From contig JNET01033253.1 of assembly GCA_000697455.1 (NCBI GenBank), forward strand, positions 1 to 10,662: DNA of 10,662 nucleotides, written 5' to 3'. The translations under genes and the position numbers were made by a program. The DNA is from Basidiobolus heterosporus B8920. Lineage: Eukaryota; Basidiobolomycota; Basidiobolomycetes; Basidiobolales; Basidiobolaceae. The notes under the pieces were generated by a model. The model did no database searches. It had not been told where the DNA came from and saw only the letters and a program-made list of their open reading frames with translations. Positions within the stretch are counted from its first letter, which is position 1. Each line of letters starts with the position of its first letter. Below are positions 9,861 through 10,662 of this stretch, one piece after another.

Positions 9861-9891
9861 TACGTCATGTGGAAGGATGACCTATGACGTA
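9861..9891. promoter_or_regulatory. Inverted pair of CRE-like sites
   Basis: TACGTCAT (9861-9868) and ATGACGTA (9884-9891) are exact reverse complements separated by 15 bp. Each contains the TGACGT core of ATF/CREB bZIP sites. The pair lies beyond the GATA gene's 3' end, so it may serve a gene to the right or an unseen transcript. Confidence 0.4.
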
Positions 9892-10336
9892 ATAAAGCTT
9901 GGTAAAGGGTAAATCCTAAGCCCTGATCATAGATAATTGAGTAGAAAGTCGAGCACCCATTTAGAAAGTCTCATGCTCCGAACGGGACGTAGAAAACAAC
10001 GCCCAATCTGTTTTTGGTGGAATGAGAGGTGAAGTACTTGGTTGTCGAATAGCATACCAACAACCAGATGATTGAGTAGGTTTATTTTGGAATTTTGTGG
10101 CTTGTCTCTACGTGGAAGCTGCTTCTCAATTAGTCCGACGTCGATTGTTCTCGAAGCGCTAAACCATCCATCATCTCTGATTTTGGGTTCACCAATGATT
10201 TATGGTTCTGTCGCCGGTGAAATTATTCGGTAATGAAATTATCCTTTAGTCCCTTGGATTTACTCTCTTCGATCTTATTTAGCCGTCTATTGGATAGATA
10301 TGGTTCTTCCAGTTAATCCGATATGTATTCTAGAAT

Positions 10337-10358
10337 GTAGAAAAGAAGTAGAAAAGAA
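10337..10358 (+). repeat. 11-bp perfect tandem duplication
   Basis: GTAGAAAAGAA occurs twice head to tail without mismatch. It is A-rich and probably arose by slippage; I see no function for it. Confidence 0.6.
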
Positions 10359-10454
10359 TTCCAAAGTAGATCTAACTGTCGACATTGCGCATAGAGTGGA
10401 GTTGATGTGGGTATTTTTGAACAACCAACATTCCATATAGGAAATAGACAAGTT

Positions 10455-10490
10455 GAACGTTTGGACGATGTCAGCAAACGTTCGTCCAAA
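10455..10490. repeat. Two overlapping, mutually exclusive 9-bp inverted repeats
   Basis: GAACGTTTG (10455-10463) pairs perfectly with CAAACGTTC (10475-10483) across an 11-nt loop. TTTGGACGA (10460-10468) pairs perfectly with TCGTCCAAA (10482-10490) across a 13-nt loop. The arms share bases, so only one hairpin can form at a time. On DNA this could equally be overlapping operator-like sites. Confidence 0.6.
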
Positions 10491-10600
10491 TCATGTCAGG
10501 CATGAAGTATATTTAAGGAAATGGTCCTCCAGGAAAATAATTCCACAATTCATCGAAAAATGCCCGGTGCGCTACAAAAATAGTACCCTATTATGCTGTC

Positions 10601-10662
10601 TCTCCAGATAGTCTAGTGGTTACTCTACCAAGATCTCGTGTCTTCTTTTTGAACTGTGGAAC
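10601..10662 (+). other. tRNA-like 5' half at the window edge (low confidence)
   Basis: The stretch TAGTCTAGTGGTTA matches the internal A box and D-loop of many eukaryotic tRNAs (Glu/Asp/His-like). However, the bases after it do not complete a D stem, and an anticodon arm is only partly formed (AAGA with TCTT around a seven-base loop that lacks the invariant T33). The B box would lie outside the window. It may be a tRNA pseudogene, the head of a tRNA-derived SINE, or chance. Confidence 0.2.

Larger units (their letters stand above)
9550..10662. other. Downstream intergenic region, no gene recognised
   Basis: After the GATA stop codon I find no frame on either strand with a recognisable product. 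The first 200 bp are likely the GATA 3' untranslated region. The remainder holds the CRE-like pair, the overlapping inverted repeats, an 11-bp tandem duplication and the tRNA-like edge listed separately. It may contain the promoter of a gene to the right of the window. Confidence 0.55.

Overview
The window looks like nuclear DNA of a filamentous or early-diverging fungus. It carries four protein-coding genes of fungal type. Three of them are broken by short introns: I placed 16, all GT-AG and 53 to 74 nt long. The intergenic DNA is AT-rich. A GATA factor with the fungal AreA/NIT2-type finger and basic tail points to fungi rather than animals or plants. I cannot fix the phylum from the sequence alone.

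Left part, minus strand: a seven-exon nucleotide-sugar 4,6-dehydratase (458-2106, RmlB/TGDS/RHM type, probably acting on UDP- or dTDP-glucose) has an unusual N-terminal extension. A short upstream ORF appears to end on its start codon. Upstream of it, on the same strand, lies an eight-exon D-amino-acid oxidase (2369-3840). The splice junctions of both were set by reading across frames until the conserved family motifs were continuous.

Centre, plus strand: a four-exon glutamate decarboxylase (4372-6093) is divergent from the oxidase across a 531-bp shared promoter region. Both enzymes act in amino-acid nitrogen metabolism.

Right part: about 2 kb follows without a confident gene. It holds a weak coding candidate (6896-7207), a G-rich 10-bp tandem repeat containing a complete G-quadruplex motif, and a promoter-like stretch rich in HGATAR sites, CCAAT boxes and perfect palindromes. 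This leads into an intronless GATA transcription factor (8092-9549) whose finger loop has 18 residues instead of the 17 usual for AreA/NIT2. The last 1.1 kb has no recognisable gene. It contains an inverted pair of CRE-like sites, a compact set of overlapping inverted repeats, and a tRNA-like start cut by the window edge.

How the parts fit: the oxidase releases ammonia from D-amino acids, the decarboxylase feeds the GABA pathway, and GATA factors of this finger type usually control nitrogen use, so a nitrogen theme is plausible. That link is inference from gene content. I did not recognise a clearly new multi-gene system. The most original signals are regulatory: the uORF/start overlap, the GATA promoter architecture, the G-quadruplex repeat and the overlapping hairpins.
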